Positions 33,298 through 42,608 are shown, counted from the first letter of the stretch. The stretch: DNA of 48,496 nt from an uncultured Lachnospiraceae bacterium (GCA_910578115.1 CAJTPO010000033.1:1-48496); one strand, 5' to 3'. The notes: generated from the letters alone by a model not told the origin. A program made the numbers and translations.

Positions 33298-35352
33298 TTA
33301 CTGATCTAACGTGAACCCATTCACGATATCTTCCAGGCTGTCTGCCATTTCCCTGTTTTTCTCCGCCTCGTTCTGGATTTCAACCGCTATATCCTCTGTC
33401 CTTTCGCTCTTCCTGACGATTTCATTGATTGCCATGTTGTTCTGACCGGATATATTTTTCACATCCATGACATTGTCGAAGATCTGCGATATGGATGTCT
33501 GGAGTCCTCTGACAAAGTCGCTCAGCTTCTCAATATCGTTCTTGATCGCTTCCACTGAGGAGCTGTAATCATTGGATTTCTCGGCGAAATCCCCGAAACT
33601 CTCCAGCACCTCTCCTTCCATATACTGCAAGATCGCTGACATACACTGATTTACTTCACCGATGCTGTCATTAGAAGCTTCGCACACTTTCTGAATATGT
33701 TCCGCGGTTTCCTTGGATGTCTCCGCCAGCTTGCTGATCTCACCCGCCACTACGGCAAAGCCTCTGCCCATCTCGCCGGATCTTGCCGCCTCTATGGCCG
33801 CATTGATGGACAAAAGGTTCGTCTGGTTGGCAATATCCAGAATCGCCGATGCCATGCCGTTGATCTGAGACAGACTGTTCAAATTCTCCAGCGCAGCCCG
33901 CACGGAATCCTTCGTCGTCACAAGCTGTTTACTCGTATTCTGTAAAGATGCATTCGCACTCTCCCGCATCTGCTTCGCATCTTCCATGATATCGTCACTG
34001 AATTTGGAACTGCTGCGCAGGCTGTCCGCCACATCGCCGATACTGCTGCGCATATTGATGATCTCGCCGTTGATACTCTCGATCGCATTATTAACATGAT
34101 CGAGGCTGGCGGAAAGCTGCTGTGTCGTACACATATTGTTGGTCACGCACTCCACCAGTTCCGAGGACGTTCCCCGCAGGGATATCGCTTTCTCATTCAG
34201 CTTCGTACAGCACACCCGAAGCGTACCCAAAATATGATTCAGCGACTTGATCACCTTGTCGGAAGCCGTAGCCATCTCGCCCAGGTCATCGTTTCTGTCC
34301 GCATACTTGTGCACTTCTCCCCTGTCTCTGATATCACAGTTTGCAATCTGGAGCAGCGAACTTGTGATCGGCGACAACGGCTTCATAAAGCGTGAAATTA
34401 CAAGGTAAGACAATATCATCAGAAAAGCAAGCCCGCCGATACAAAGCGTCAACAGCTCAAATCTTGCCACATTGGCTGTGGCAAAAATCTCATCCGCGCT
34501 GTCCGTCAACAGGAAAATCCAGCCTCTGTCGGCAAAATAATGATACGCCGCAATGCTGTCTTCCCCGGCATTCGTATATTCCACATATTCCGTTGCCTGG
34601 CTGCTGCCCTGTTTTACCTGACTGATGATATCGAGGACATACTCCTCATCCGCCTTCGCACCGAGCTTTGCATCATCCTCATGGAAAATATATTCCCCGG
34701 TCTCTGTATTGATCAGATAGTAACGTGCATTGTCAAGTCCGGCTGTCGGCAGATTGTTCAGCTCTTCCCGCAGTCCGGAAATAAAGATTCCCGCACCCAC
34801 CAGACCGATGGGTTTGCCTGTTTCATCCAGACAGGCACGATACATGGATACGATCTGTTTCCCGCTTGCCGGTGAAAAGATAAATCCGGCATTATAGACC
34901 CCGTCCTCCTCCAGCATGGCATCCTGCAGCTGCTTTAAGGGATCGCCTTCTCTCGTCGTGATACCGACCACATCTTTGTTCGTATGGGCAAGCACATGCG
35001 TATCCCATTCACTGGCATAGATGCCTTCCAGCCGGTCAATATCACCGCTGAACTTCTCGGTGTATTTCTGCGCCGCGGCAGCTGCCGACGAATCCGTCGG
35101 ATGTAAAAGAAGATCTGTAATCTCGCCTGCTCTGCTGTATGCGGTCAGATGACTCTCCGCCTCCCGCACATAACTCTCTATGATCTGCGACCTGTCATCT
35201 ACGATCGTCTTCATACTGTCGATCGTATTGCTGCGGATATTGCCGGTGATTGTTCTACTCATGAAAATATACAGCACTGCGAATATAACAATCTGAAGTG
35301 CCATGATACATGATGTTATTCTGTAAGCAACTTTCTTTTTCTGTCTCATCAT
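33298..35352 (-). CDS. Methyl-accepting chemotaxis protein
   Basis: A 684-residue chemoreceptor. One helix at about 12-35, a large dCache-type extracellular domain (about 40-295), a second helix (about 300-325), HAMP, and a long cytoplasmic coiled coil. The hairpin tip that contacts CheA/CheW is present (LLSINAAIEAARSGEMGRGF near 515, followed by AVVAGEISKLAE). It lacks a clear C-terminal CheR pentapeptide. The start at 35352 (second of two tandem choices) has AAGGAG at 7 bases; the frame's first codon is a TTG inside the ribosome binding site. No flagellar or che genes are in the window. Palindromic element B lies just upstream. Confidence 0.93.
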   Translation of the reverse strand: MMRQKKKVAYRITSCIMALQIVIFAVLYIFMSRTITGNIRSNTIDSMKTIVDDRSQIIESYVREAESHLTAYSRAGEITDLLLHPTDSSAAAAAQKYTEKFSGDIDRLEGIYASEWDTHVLAHTNKDVVGITTREGDPLKQLQDAMLEEDGVYNAGFIFSPASGKQIVSMYRACLDETGKPIGLVGAGIFISGLREELNNLPTAGLDNARYYLINTETGEYIFHEDDAKLGAKADEEYVLDIISQVKQGSSQATEYVEYTNAGEDSIAAYHYFADRGWIFLLTDSADEIFATANVARFELLTLCIGGLAFLMILSYLVISRFMKPLSPITSSLLQIANCDIRDRGEVHKYADRNDDLGEMATASDKVIKSLNHILGTLRVCCTKLNEKAISLRGTSSELVECVTNNMCTTQQLSASLDHVNNAIESINGEIINMRSSIGDVADSLRSSSKFSDDIMEDAKQMRESANASLQNTSKQLVTTKDSVRAALENLNSLSQINGMASAILDIANQTNLLSINAAIEAARSGEMGRGFAVVAGEISKLAETSKETAEHIQKVCEASNDSIGEVNQCMSAILQYMEGEVLESFGDFAEKSNDYSSSVEAIKNDIEKLSDFVRGLQTSISQIFDNVMDVKNISGQNNMAINEIVRKSERTEDIAVEIQNEAEKNREMADSLEDIVNGFTLDQ

Positions 35353-35384
35353 TTCAATCTCCTTCAAAAAACCCCTTTATTTTT

Positions 35385-35432
35385 ATAGTTAACAACATTG
35401 GAAATAGAAATTTGTTATGTCGTTTACTATAT
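35385..35432. repeat. Palindromic intergenic element, copy B (internally deleted)
   Basis: A 48-base inverted repeat with 24-base arms: the left arm begins TATAGTTAACAACATTGG and the right arm ends TTATGTCGTTTACTATA. Bases 35406-35431 are identical to 11201-11226 of copy A. It fills the gap between araB and the chemoreceptor gene and ends one base from the araB stop. Confidence 0.85.
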
Positions 35433-37151
35433 TTAAAGCCGGTGCATCACTTCATTGCCGCCTGCACCGAAATAATCATGTAAGATCTTATACTCCTTAT
35501 AAAGCCTGTTATATGCCTCCACATGTTCCGGAATCGGTTCAAATTTTATCTCCCCGGTCCTGCCCATCGTGCGCGCCGCCTCATTGACCGTCCCATGACC
35601 GCCTGCCTGAATGCCTGCTGCCACCGTCGCATAGACAGCCGCGCCAAAAGCCGAACCCTGGTCCGTAGAACCTGTAAGGATCGTCTTGCCCAGCACATCC
35701 GCATAGATCTGCATCATAAAAGGATTCTTACCCACGATACCGCCGCAGGCATAAAGCTTCTTCGCCGTGACGCCGCCATTTGCAAATTCTTCGAAGATGG
35801 CCCGCATACCGAAAGCCGTCGCCTCCAGAAGCGCCCGGTAGATTTCTTCCGGCTTCGTCCGCAGCTTCAAACCAAGTATCATACCGGAGAGGTTCGCATC
35901 CGCCAGACAGGAACGATTGCCGTTCCACCAGTCCAGCGCGACCAGCCCGCTTTCTCCCGGCAAAAGCCGTGACGCCTTCTCGCTGAGCAGCGTATGTAGT
36001 GAGATACCCCGCCCGGCCGCCTCCCTCTCGTAACTGCCCGGCACGCAGTTGTTCACAAACCATTCAAACAGATCCCCGACGGCACTCTGCCCCGCCTCGT
36101 AGGCATACAGCCCCGGAAGCACGGCATTCCTGACACAACCGGAAATACCCTTTATATAGGATAACTTCTCGGAACACAACAGCATACAGCAGGACGTCCC
36201 CAATATCATCAGCGCCTGATCCGGCCCGTCGATACCGGCGGAAGGCACTGCCACATGGGCGTCGATCAGGGAAGCCGCCACCGCTGTTCCCGCTTTCAGC
36301 CCCAGTCTGCCGGCGGCTTCCTCTGTCAGCCTGCCCGCACACTCGCCGACCTGCACCTCTCTCCCTTTGAGCTTTTCCTCCAGGGAAAAAAGAAGCGGAT
36401 GCAGCATTCCCAGAAATTCCTTCGCAGGATAGCCGTCTTCCTCGTTCCACAAAAGTTTGTATCCTGCATGACACATACAGCGTGTCACTTCTCCGGTCAG
36501 CAGATAGACAAGATAATCGCTGACCTCCATGAAATTGTCCGTGGCCGCATATACTTCCGGCGCTTTCCCGGCAATCTCCATAAGTTTAGGCAGCATCCAC
36601 TCCGCATTCACCTTACCGCCGCAGCGCATCAGGAATTTCTCCCCGCGCTCTTTGGCCAGCGCCGTAATGCGGTCCGCCTCTGCCTGCGCGCCGTGATGCT
36701 TCCACAGCTTCAACTGCGCATGAGGATTCTCTGCAAACTGCTCTGTCCTGCCGAGCGGCCGGCTATCCTGCATAAGCGGCAGAAAGGTGGAAGAAGTGGC
36801 GTCAATACCGATTCCGATCACATCATCCGGCCGACAGCCCGCTTTCTCCACCACCTCACGAATCGTGTGGTACATGGCCTCAACATAATCATCAATCTCC
36901 TGCAGGGCGTAATCCGCAGGCAGCTTTTCCTCCGCGCAGCCCGGGCCGGCTCCGCCGCTTTCACCGGCCGTTCCGGAAGAAACAGGCAGCGTAGTCAGAA
37001 TCCCGTGCGGATATGGATAGATGCTCTCGGCAATTACCTCACCGCTGTGCACGCAGACCAGCACCGCTCTCGCCGAAAGAGTGCCGTAATCCAATCCGAT
37101 CACGTATTTAGTTTGCTCCGTTTTGCAGATCGTCTCCACAATACTCTCCAT
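35433..37151 (-). CDS. araB: L-ribulokinase
   Basis: A 572-residue FGGY-family kinase that phosphorylates L-ribulose in arabinose catabolism. It begins near YVIGLDYGTLSARAVLV, has VIGIGIDATSSTFLPL and HAQLKLWKHHGA, a substrate segment NAEWMLPKLMEIAGKAPEVY, and the nucleotide-site end YACGGIVGKNPFMMQIYADV. These match AraB rather than xylulokinase. AraA and AraD are not in this window. The start is uncertain: frames from 37265, 37181 and 37151 are possible and none has a clear ribosome binding site, because palindromic element C lies across the araM-araB junction. 37151 gives the usual length; translation may be coupled to araM. Confidence 0.88.
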   Translation of the reverse strand: MESIVETICKTEQTKYVIGLDYGTLSARAVLVCVHSGEVIAESIYPYPHGILTTLPVSSGTAGESGGAGPGCAEEKLPADYALQEIDDYVEAMYHTIREVVEKAGCRPDDVIGIGIDATSSTFLPLMQDSRPLGRTEQFAENPHAQLKLWKHHGAQAEADRITALAKERGEKFLMRCGGKVNAEWMLPKLMEIAGKAPEVYAATDNFMEVSDYLVYLLTGEVTRCMCHAGYKLLWNEEDGYPAKEFLGMLHPLLFSLEEKLKGREVQVGECAGRLTEEAAGRLGLKAGTAVAASLIDAHVAVPSAGIDGPDQALMILGTSCCMLLCSEKLSYIKGISGCVRNAVLPGLYAYEAGQSAVGDLFEWFVNNCVPGSYEREAAGRGISLHTLLSEKASRLLPGESGLVALDWWNGNRSCLADANLSGMILGLKLRTKPEEIYRALLEATAFGMRAIFEEFANGGVTAKKLYACGGIVGKNPFMMQIYADVLGKTILTGSTDQGSAFGAAVYATVAAGIQAGGHGTVNEAARTMGRTGEIKFEPIPEHVEAYNRLYKEYKILHDYFGAGGNEVMHRL

Positions 37152-37173
37152 TTCTGCATTTGAATTTACAGGG

Positions 37174-37203
37174 AACGACATTGGAAATTTGTTATGCCGT
37201 TTA
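37174..37203. repeat. Palindromic intergenic element, copy C (short core)
   Basis: Core AACGACATTGGAAATTTG followed by TTATGCCGTT, nearly self-complementary. It equals the two outer arms of copy A joined through AAATTT. It covers the araM stop (37201-37203) and the araB translation start region. Confidence 0.75.
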
Positions 37204-38574
37204 CGATTTCGCCTGCGGACAATACTTTTCCACGAGTCTGTCTGCTTCCTCATCCAGCCTGCCAATATCCCACATCAACTGCAGGATCGTATAACGGTCG
37301 CGCAGCTCTTTGCCGTAGCGGATACTGTCGTGGACATATTCCCGTGGAATGCCGACGTCAGCGGGTATCTTCGCCGCACCCATATCCGCCAGCACCTGAT
37401 ATATTGCGGATGCCTTCGGCGCCGTCCCGGCAAGCGCCTGAATCTGATCCCATTTCTCCTCGATGGCAGTAAGACGCTTCCGTAATCCCGCCGGATCATT
37501 TTTCCGGGATTTCTTCTCCAGCTCAATGATCCCTTCCGCACCGTCCCGGTAGCAGCGGCGCATTTCCTGCTCCCAGTCTTCCACGGAAGGACGACCGGAA
37601 ATATTTTCACGGATCGCGGCGAAATCCGGACGCTCCATCTCTGCCAGCCTGTTATACAATTCCAGCATCAATACCGTGCCGATTCCCACCTTCGTGCCGT
37701 GCAGTACCGCCGGAATACCGTCGAAAAGGAACTGCATCTCCCAATAATGCGACTGATGATGCTCCGCACCGGAAGCCGGACGGGAATTTTCCGAAAAGTC
37801 CATGGCAATGCCGGAAAGCACGAGGGCCTCCGTAAGCACCGATACGGCTTGGCTGTCGTGAGAGGCAAGCCCTTTCGTGCTCTCCATCGTCTGGTCCACC
37901 GCCGTCCGCATGATATCGGCAATGGTGTCACAGTAATATTCATCATTTACATAATGGGAAAGCTTCCAGTCAAGCAGACAGTTATATTTACCGAGAATAT
38001 CCGCCGCACCTGCTGCCAGCATCTTTAGCGGTGCGTTCGTCATGATCTCCGGATCACAGATGAGCGCCAGAGGCTCCTGTGCCGGAAACGTGATCTTCAT
38101 ATTGTGAAAGATCAGGGGCGCTACTCCGCTCACCAGACCATCCATCGAGGGAGCCGTCGCCACCAGCATGAAAGGCCGTCCGGTAATGTAACTGAAATAG
38201 CGGCCGAGATCATTGATCGTACCGGTTCCGATGGAAATGATAAGGTCGGCTTCCCTGTCATTGGCCATGGCGATACTGCCAAGGGCATGTTCGTCGGCTG
38301 CCAGATCTCCGTTCTCAGGACTCCTGAGCACGTGGGAAGCGTAACGGATACCGGCTTTTTGCAGCACTTCTTCCGTCTGTTTCCCGGCAATCTCATGTGT
38401 ATGCGTGTCGGAGATCAGATATGGTCTTGCATATCCCAGCTGCCCCAGAAGAGCCGGCAGCTTTGCAATGGCGCCCGGTTCAAACAGATAGTGTGCGAAC
38501 AGTGATCTATGCGTCCGCCCACAGCTGCATGAAAAACTGCAGTTTAAATATGGCTCTATTGATCGACTCTGCAT
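37201..38574 (-). CDS. araM: sn-glycerol-1-phosphate dehydrogenase-like protein (AraM/EgsA)
   Basis: A 457-residue member of the iron-type dehydrogenase-like fold that reduces dihydroxyacetone phosphate to glycerol-1-phosphate in its bacterial relatives, as B. subtilis AraM does. Seen are LIISIGTGTINDLGRYFSY (nucleotide loop), FMLVATAPSMDGLVSGVAPL and the metal-ligand region AEHHQSHYWEMQFL with a later HGTKVGIGTVLML. The N-terminus is longer than usual and has three Cys (LNCSFSCSCGRT). GAGGA precedes the ATG, and a strong promoter lies upstream. The araM-araB order recalls the arabinose operon of B. subtilis. Confidence 0.88.
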   Translation of the reverse strand: MQSRSIEPYLNCSFSCSCGRTHRSLFAHYLFEPGAIAKLPALLGQLGYARPYLISDTHTHEIAGKQTEEVLQKAGIRYASHVLRSPENGDLAADEHALGSIAMANDREADLIISIGTGTINDLGRYFSYITGRPFMLVATAPSMDGLVSGVAPLIFHNMKITFPAQEPLALICDPEIMTNAPLKMLAAGAADILGKYNCLLDWKLSHYVNDEYYCDTIADIMRTAVDQTMESTKGLASHDSQAVSVLTEALVLSGIAMDFSENSRPASGAEHHQSHYWEMQFLFDGIPAVLHGTKVGIGTVLMLELYNRLAEMERPDFAAIRENISGRPSVEDWEQEMRRCYRDGAEGIIELEKKSRKNDPAGLRKRLTAIEEKWDQIQALAGTAPKASAIYQVLADMGAAKIPADVGIPREYVHDSIRYGKELRDRYTILQLMWDIGRLDEEADRLVEKYCPQAKS

Positions 38575-38613
38575 TTTATTCCTCTGTTTCCTTTCTTTTC
38601 ATCCTTTTCTCCA

Positions 38614-38672
38614 TTGAATTTATTCAACTTTTATCCCGTATCTATTATACCTGCGTAAATTGGAATGTTCAA
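38614..38672 (-). promoter_or_regulatory. araM-araB promoter with nearby palindrome
   Basis: On the minus strand TTGAAC (38667-38672), 17 bases and TATAAT (38644-38649). Downstream of the start, TTGAATTTATTCAA (38614-38627) is a perfect palindrome that could be an operator. It does not match the AraR consensus as known from B. subtilis. Confidence 0.7.
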
Positions 38673-38720
38673 TCATTTTTATTGCCGGAAACGGGAATGT
38701 GTATGAAACAGGGATGAGCC

Positions 38721-38748
38721 GAAAAACAGGCCGGAATCCACCGGCCTG
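38721..38748 (-). terminator. Terminator of the alpha-glucan operon
   Basis: An 8-base stem CAGGCCGG/CCGGCCTG (38727-38734 with 38741-38748) followed on the minus strand by TTTTT (38722-38726), just after the amylase stop. Confidence 0.88.
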
Positions 38749-38773
38749 CCTGTTAATGCTCAATTATAATTTC

Positions 38774-40528
38774 CTATCCTTTTCGCCGGATCAGCGTCCC
38801 CCGCACATCGAGGATGTTCCCCGCACATCTTCTGGAAAAAAGAATTTCTCCTTCACCCTGTATTTCGATTGGTTCCTCACCACAGTTCAGCAAAACTTCT
38901 ATCTGTTTGCCTGCCTGATCCAGTTTAATGTATTCTACACACCGTTTCTGAGAATATCTGTGCGGAAAGTCAAAGTACAGGCTTCTGCAGGCATCTTCCT
39001 GCATGCGCAGATGGATCAGCGATCTCACCGATGCGATCCTCTCCTGATTCTCATCAGAACCGATCTCCTCCCACGGCATACATCTTCTGCAATCCGGATC
39101 GTGAGCTCCCTCCAGGGCGATCTCCGTTCCATAATAAATACACGGACTGCCCGGCATGGTGAATAAGACTGCAAGCTGCTGGTAAAAAATATCCAGATCG
39201 CGGCACTTGTTCATCAGTCGTTCCGTATCGTGAGAATCCAGCAAATTGAAAATCACATTATTGTTTTGCTGCATGTACATAGTATAACACCGATTTACCA
39301 TATACTCAAATTCATCTTTCTCCATTGTCCTGTCCAGAAAGAAATCCTGAATCCCACTCGTCAGCGGATAATTCATGACCGAGTCATATTCATCTCCCTG
39401 CAGCCACTGACTGGCATCATGCCAGATCTCGCCCAACAGATAAAGGTCCGGTTTGATACTCCGCAAATGTCTTCTGAGCTCCTTTAAGAAACAATGGGAT
39501 ATCTCATTTCCCACATCAAACCGGATTCCGTCAATATCAAATTCCCGGATCCATTTCTCACAGACCTGACAAAGATACCGGATCACCTCCGGATTGTTTG
39601 TATTCAGCTTGGGCATTCTGTCCGTAAAAGCAAAAGAATAAAATCTCCCGTCCCTCGTATCGCCGTGCTTCTCAACGGTATCCCAATCCTGTATCATAAA
39701 CCAGTCGGCGTATCGGGACTTACTCCTCTTCTCCACCACGTCCTTCCATGGACCGAAATTTATGCCGCAGTGATTAAAAACGGCATCTACCATTATACGG
39801 ATTCCCAGCGCATGTGCTTCCTCTACCAGTTGGGTAAATTCCTCATTGGTTCCAAAGTGCGGATCGATTTTTGTGTAATCCCGTGTGTCGTATTTGTGAG
39901 TGGATTCCGCTTCCATGACAGGGTTTAAATAAATACCCGAAATTCCAAGATCATGCAGATAGGGAAGTTTCTGCCGGATCCCTTCCAGATTTCCCCCGAA
40001 TCTCTCTTTGTTGGAAACAGGTCCCGTCCTCCATTTTTCGATATCGGCACCGTTTTTCTCAGGCGTTCCGTTGCAAAACCGGTCCGGAAAAATTTGATAC
40101 CAGACTGTATCATTGACCCAGTCCGGTGTCTTATTTACATCGGCAGGATTCATCCACGGCACGACAAAACACTGCAGCATCCTGCCCGTCATACCGATCT
40201 GCTGCTCGGTCAGGAATCCATTTTCGAAATAATACCAGGTTTCCTCCTCTGTATGAAGCTCAAAATAATATTTGCACCGCTTGAACTTCGGCTTCAATGT
40301 CGTTGTCCACCACAGATGGTGGTGCAGACGCTTCTTATAGAAAACTTCTTCTTTTTTTCCTTTCCACTGTTCTTTTCCGCCGAGAATACCCCATTCAAAC
40401 GGATCGCCGTAATATATAAAAACACGCTTCACATCATATCCTGTTTTTAAGTTTACGATCAATTCCTCCTCGTTTAAAGGGTAACTCATCTGTTCTGATG
40501 TTTTATGATATACACTTGTAAATTCCAT
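38774..40528 (-). CDS. Alpha-amylase family glycoside hydrolase (GH13, neopullulanase/cyclomaltodextrinase-like)
   Basis: A 584-residue cytoplasmic enzyme with no signal peptide. The N-terminal domain (1-120, with VKRVFIYYGDPFEWG and CKYYFELHTEEETWYYFENG) resembles CBM34. The GH13 motifs appear in order: VDAVFNHCG, GIRFDVGNEI (nucleophile Asp), LLGEIWHDA (acid/base Glu) and LLDSHDTERL. It should split maltodextrins or cyclodextrins imported by the operon's transporter. Start ATG 40528 follows AAAGGAG; a GTG one codon upstream is also possible. Last gene of the operon, followed by a terminator. Confidence 0.94.
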   Translation of the reverse strand: MEFTSVYHKTSEQMSYPLNEEELIVNLKTGYDVKRVFIYYGDPFEWGILGGKEQWKGKKEEVFYKKRLHHHLWWTTTLKPKFKRCKYYFELHTEEETWYYFENGFLTEQQIGMTGRMLQCFVVPWMNPADVNKTPDWVNDTVWYQIFPDRFCNGTPEKNGADIEKWRTGPVSNKERFGGNLEGIRQKLPYLHDLGISGIYLNPVMEAESTHKYDTRDYTKIDPHFGTNEEFTQLVEEAHALGIRIMVDAVFNHCGINFGPWKDVVEKRSKSRYADWFMIQDWDTVEKHGDTRDGRFYSFAFTDRMPKLNTNNPEVIRYLCQVCEKWIREFDIDGIRFDVGNEISHCFLKELRRHLRSIKPDLYLLGEIWHDASQWLQGDEYDSVMNYPLTSGIQDFFLDRTMEKDEFEYMVNRCYTMYMQQNNNVIFNLLDSHDTERLMNKCRDLDIFYQQLAVLFTMPGSPCIYYGTEIALEGAHDPDCRRCMPWEEIGSDENQERIASVRSLIHLRMQEDACRSLYFDFPHRYSQKRCVEYIKLDQAGKQIEVLLNCGEEPIEIQGEGEILFSRRCAGNILDVRGTLIRRKG

Positions 40529-40563
40529 CACTTTCTCCTTTCATTCTCCGTTGGACTTTAGTC

Positions 40564-42501
40564 TTATTCTTTTTTCCCCAACAGCAGCATACCGACAGGT
40601 TCCACGACAGCCGTATCTTCCGTCCTGACCGGATCCTGCCACAAAAAGCTGTCGCTTTCGCTGGCCAACATCTCCCATTCCCCGGCCGGAAGTTTTATCT
40701 CCTGCGCATGATGAGTACTGTTATAAACAACACATAAAGTTTCCCACCGGCACGGATATCCTTCACCGACGTTATCAACAGTGACTCCCACAACACCCCT
40801 GCCTTTTATATATGTTTTAATCCTGTCCGGTGCATTGCATGTCTTATCAAAAAGACCCGGCAGCCGATCCCTGAGCAGGATCAGGCCCCTGTAGTAATCT
40901 GCCATCTCCTGCTCTTCCCAGGCTCTTGCCCAATCCAGCCGGTTGATCGAGATATCCGCATTGTATGAATTATCCAACCCGTTTTTGGTGCGCAGAAATT
41001 CTTCACCCGACAGGAAAAAAATCCTGCCAAGACAGGTCATATAGATCCCCACTGCCAGACGATACTGCCGTCTTCTTAACTTTTCATCCCTGGTCGTCTC
41101 CTGTAATTTATCCCACAGGGTCTGATTATCATGACACGATAGATAGCTTATGATCTGTGAGGGTGCCTTCACGATTTTTTTCTTTTTGCTCCCCCATGCT
41201 CTTATGCTGCTTAAAACAGCATCCTCCAGCCCTTTTCCCCCATTGACAAATCCCGGCTTATTTTTTATGAACACGCAGCCTCTTATCGAATCTCTTATAT
41301 GATCGCTGAACATGCCGATATTTTCATCCAGCAGACCGATATTTTTGCTTAACGCCTGAACACGCTTATCTTCCATGGCTGTCTCTGCTGCCGTCCATGG
41401 CTCCCCGTATATTAACTTCTCCCCTTTTCCATAACGAACATCCAACTCATGTCTTATTTCATTCATCAGGTCAACGTCCAATAATCCCATCAGATCAAAT
41501 CGGAAACCGTCTATATGATATTCATCCACCCAATACAGAACGGACTCCAAAATATATTTTGAACACATGGGACGCTCACTGGCGACATCATTGCCACATG
41601 CGGATCCATTAGAGACCGTGCCATCATCATGAACCCGGTAATAATACCAGGGAGCAGTTTTCTGAAAACAGTTCTCCAAAGAAAAGGTATGATTATAGAC
41701 CACATCCATAATGACGCGAAATCCCTCTCTGTGAAGCGACTGCACAAGTTCTTTAAACTCTTTGATCCTGATTTCCCCATGATATGGATCGGATGAATAG
41801 GAACCCTCCGGTATGTTGTAATTTACAGGATCATATCCCCAGTTAAATTGATCGCCCGACTCCCTTTCATCCACCGAACCGAAATCGTAAACCGGCATCA
41901 GCTGAACATGTGTAACGCCCAGTCTTTTCAGCCATCCAATCCCGGTGGCATGTTCGCCGTCATTATGTAATGTGGTCGCCGGACATTGAAATGCACTGTA
42001 CCTGCCCCTGCATTCCTCGGGAAATCCTCCCGCCTTATCCCATGAGAATTCTTTCACATGCAGTTCATAGATGAATTCTTCGTTCCCGGCGGCCGGAGCC
42101 GTATCGTTTTCCCAACCCACGGGATCCGTTTTTTTCAGGTCGATCACCATGCTGCGCTTTCCGTTAACGCCGCATGCCCTGGCATAGGGATCATATGTGA
42201 GACATATTTCCTCTTCAATCTGTATTGAAAAATCATAATAGACACCGTGCAGATCTCCCGGAACCTGGCAGAACCAGACGCCCGGATCACTCTCAGCCAT
42301 TGGATGAACCTCATAAGACGGCACGTCATATCCATCCTGATATAAATGCAAACTGACTTCCTTCGCCGCAGGACTCCAGAGTTTGAAAACCGTCTTTTCT
42401 TCTGTCCATACAGCACCCAGATCATTTCCCGCATACTCATATTTCTTTTTAAATTCTGCACTTGCGTAATACTCTTTCCACTGCTTTTTAGTCTTTTTCA
42501 T
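40564..42501 (-). CDS. pulA: Type I pullulanase (GH13, CBM48)
   Basis: A 645-residue debranching enzyme that cuts alpha-1,6 links in pullulan, amylopectin or glycogen fragments. A CBM48-type domain (about 25-115) precedes the GH13 barrel. It carries the pullulanase marker FNWGYDPVNYN, then MDVVYNHTF, GFRFDLMGLLD (nucleophile), IYGEPW (acid/base) and SCHDNQTLWD. There is no signal peptide, so it works inside the cell on imported oligosaccharides. GGAGGAG precedes the ATG. Hairpin R4 and a probable internal promoter lie in the gap before it, so it may be expressed separately from the transporter. Confidence 0.95.
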   Translation of the reverse strand: MKKTKKQWKEYYASAEFKKKYEYAGNDLGAVWTEEKTVFKLWSPAAKEVSLHLYQDGYDVPSYEVHPMAESDPGVWFCQVPGDLHGVYYDFSIQIEEEICLTYDPYARACGVNGKRSMVIDLKKTDPVGWENDTAPAAGNEEFIYELHVKEFSWDKAGGFPEECRGRYSAFQCPATTLHNDGEHATGIGWLKRLGVTHVQLMPVYDFGSVDERESGDQFNWGYDPVNYNIPEGSYSSDPYHGEIRIKEFKELVQSLHREGFRVIMDVVYNHTFSLENCFQKTAPWYYYRVHDDGTVSNGSACGNDVASERPMCSKYILESVLYWVDEYHIDGFRFDLMGLLDVDLMNEIRHELDVRYGKGEKLIYGEPWTAAETAMEDKRVQALSKNIGLLDENIGMFSDHIRDSIRGCVFIKNKPGFVNGGKGLEDAVLSSIRAWGSKKKKIVKAPSQIISYLSCHDNQTLWDKLQETTRDEKLRRRQYRLAVGIYMTCLGRIFFLSGEEFLRTKNGLDNSYNADISINRLDWARAWEEQEMADYYRGLILLRDRLPGLFDKTCNAPDRIKTYIKGRGVVGVTVDNVGEGYPCRWETLCVVYNSTHHAQEIKLPAGEWEMLASESDSFLWQDPVRTEDTAVVEPVGMLLLGKKE

Positions 42502-42514
42502 TGCTCCTCCATAT

Positions 42515-42543
42515 GGATCCTGCCGCCTGTCCCTGCACGATCC
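42515..42543 (-). repeat. Hairpin repeat copy R4
   Basis: On the minus strand the 29-base element GGATCGTGCAGGGACAGG with distal arm GCAGGATCC forms a near-perfect hairpin. It is similar in layout to R1 and R2 and sits directly before the pulA ribosome binding site (ATATGGAGGAG). Confidence 0.5.
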
Positions 42544-42608
42544 ATGAATGTGCAGGCTTTCGCCACACGATATTTTTATGATTGTACTGTGTGATTGATA
42601 AAGTTATA

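Noticed and set aside
35433..37151. Xylulokinase
   Set aside because: The opening GLDYGTLSARAVLV and the adjacent araM fit ribulokinase better.
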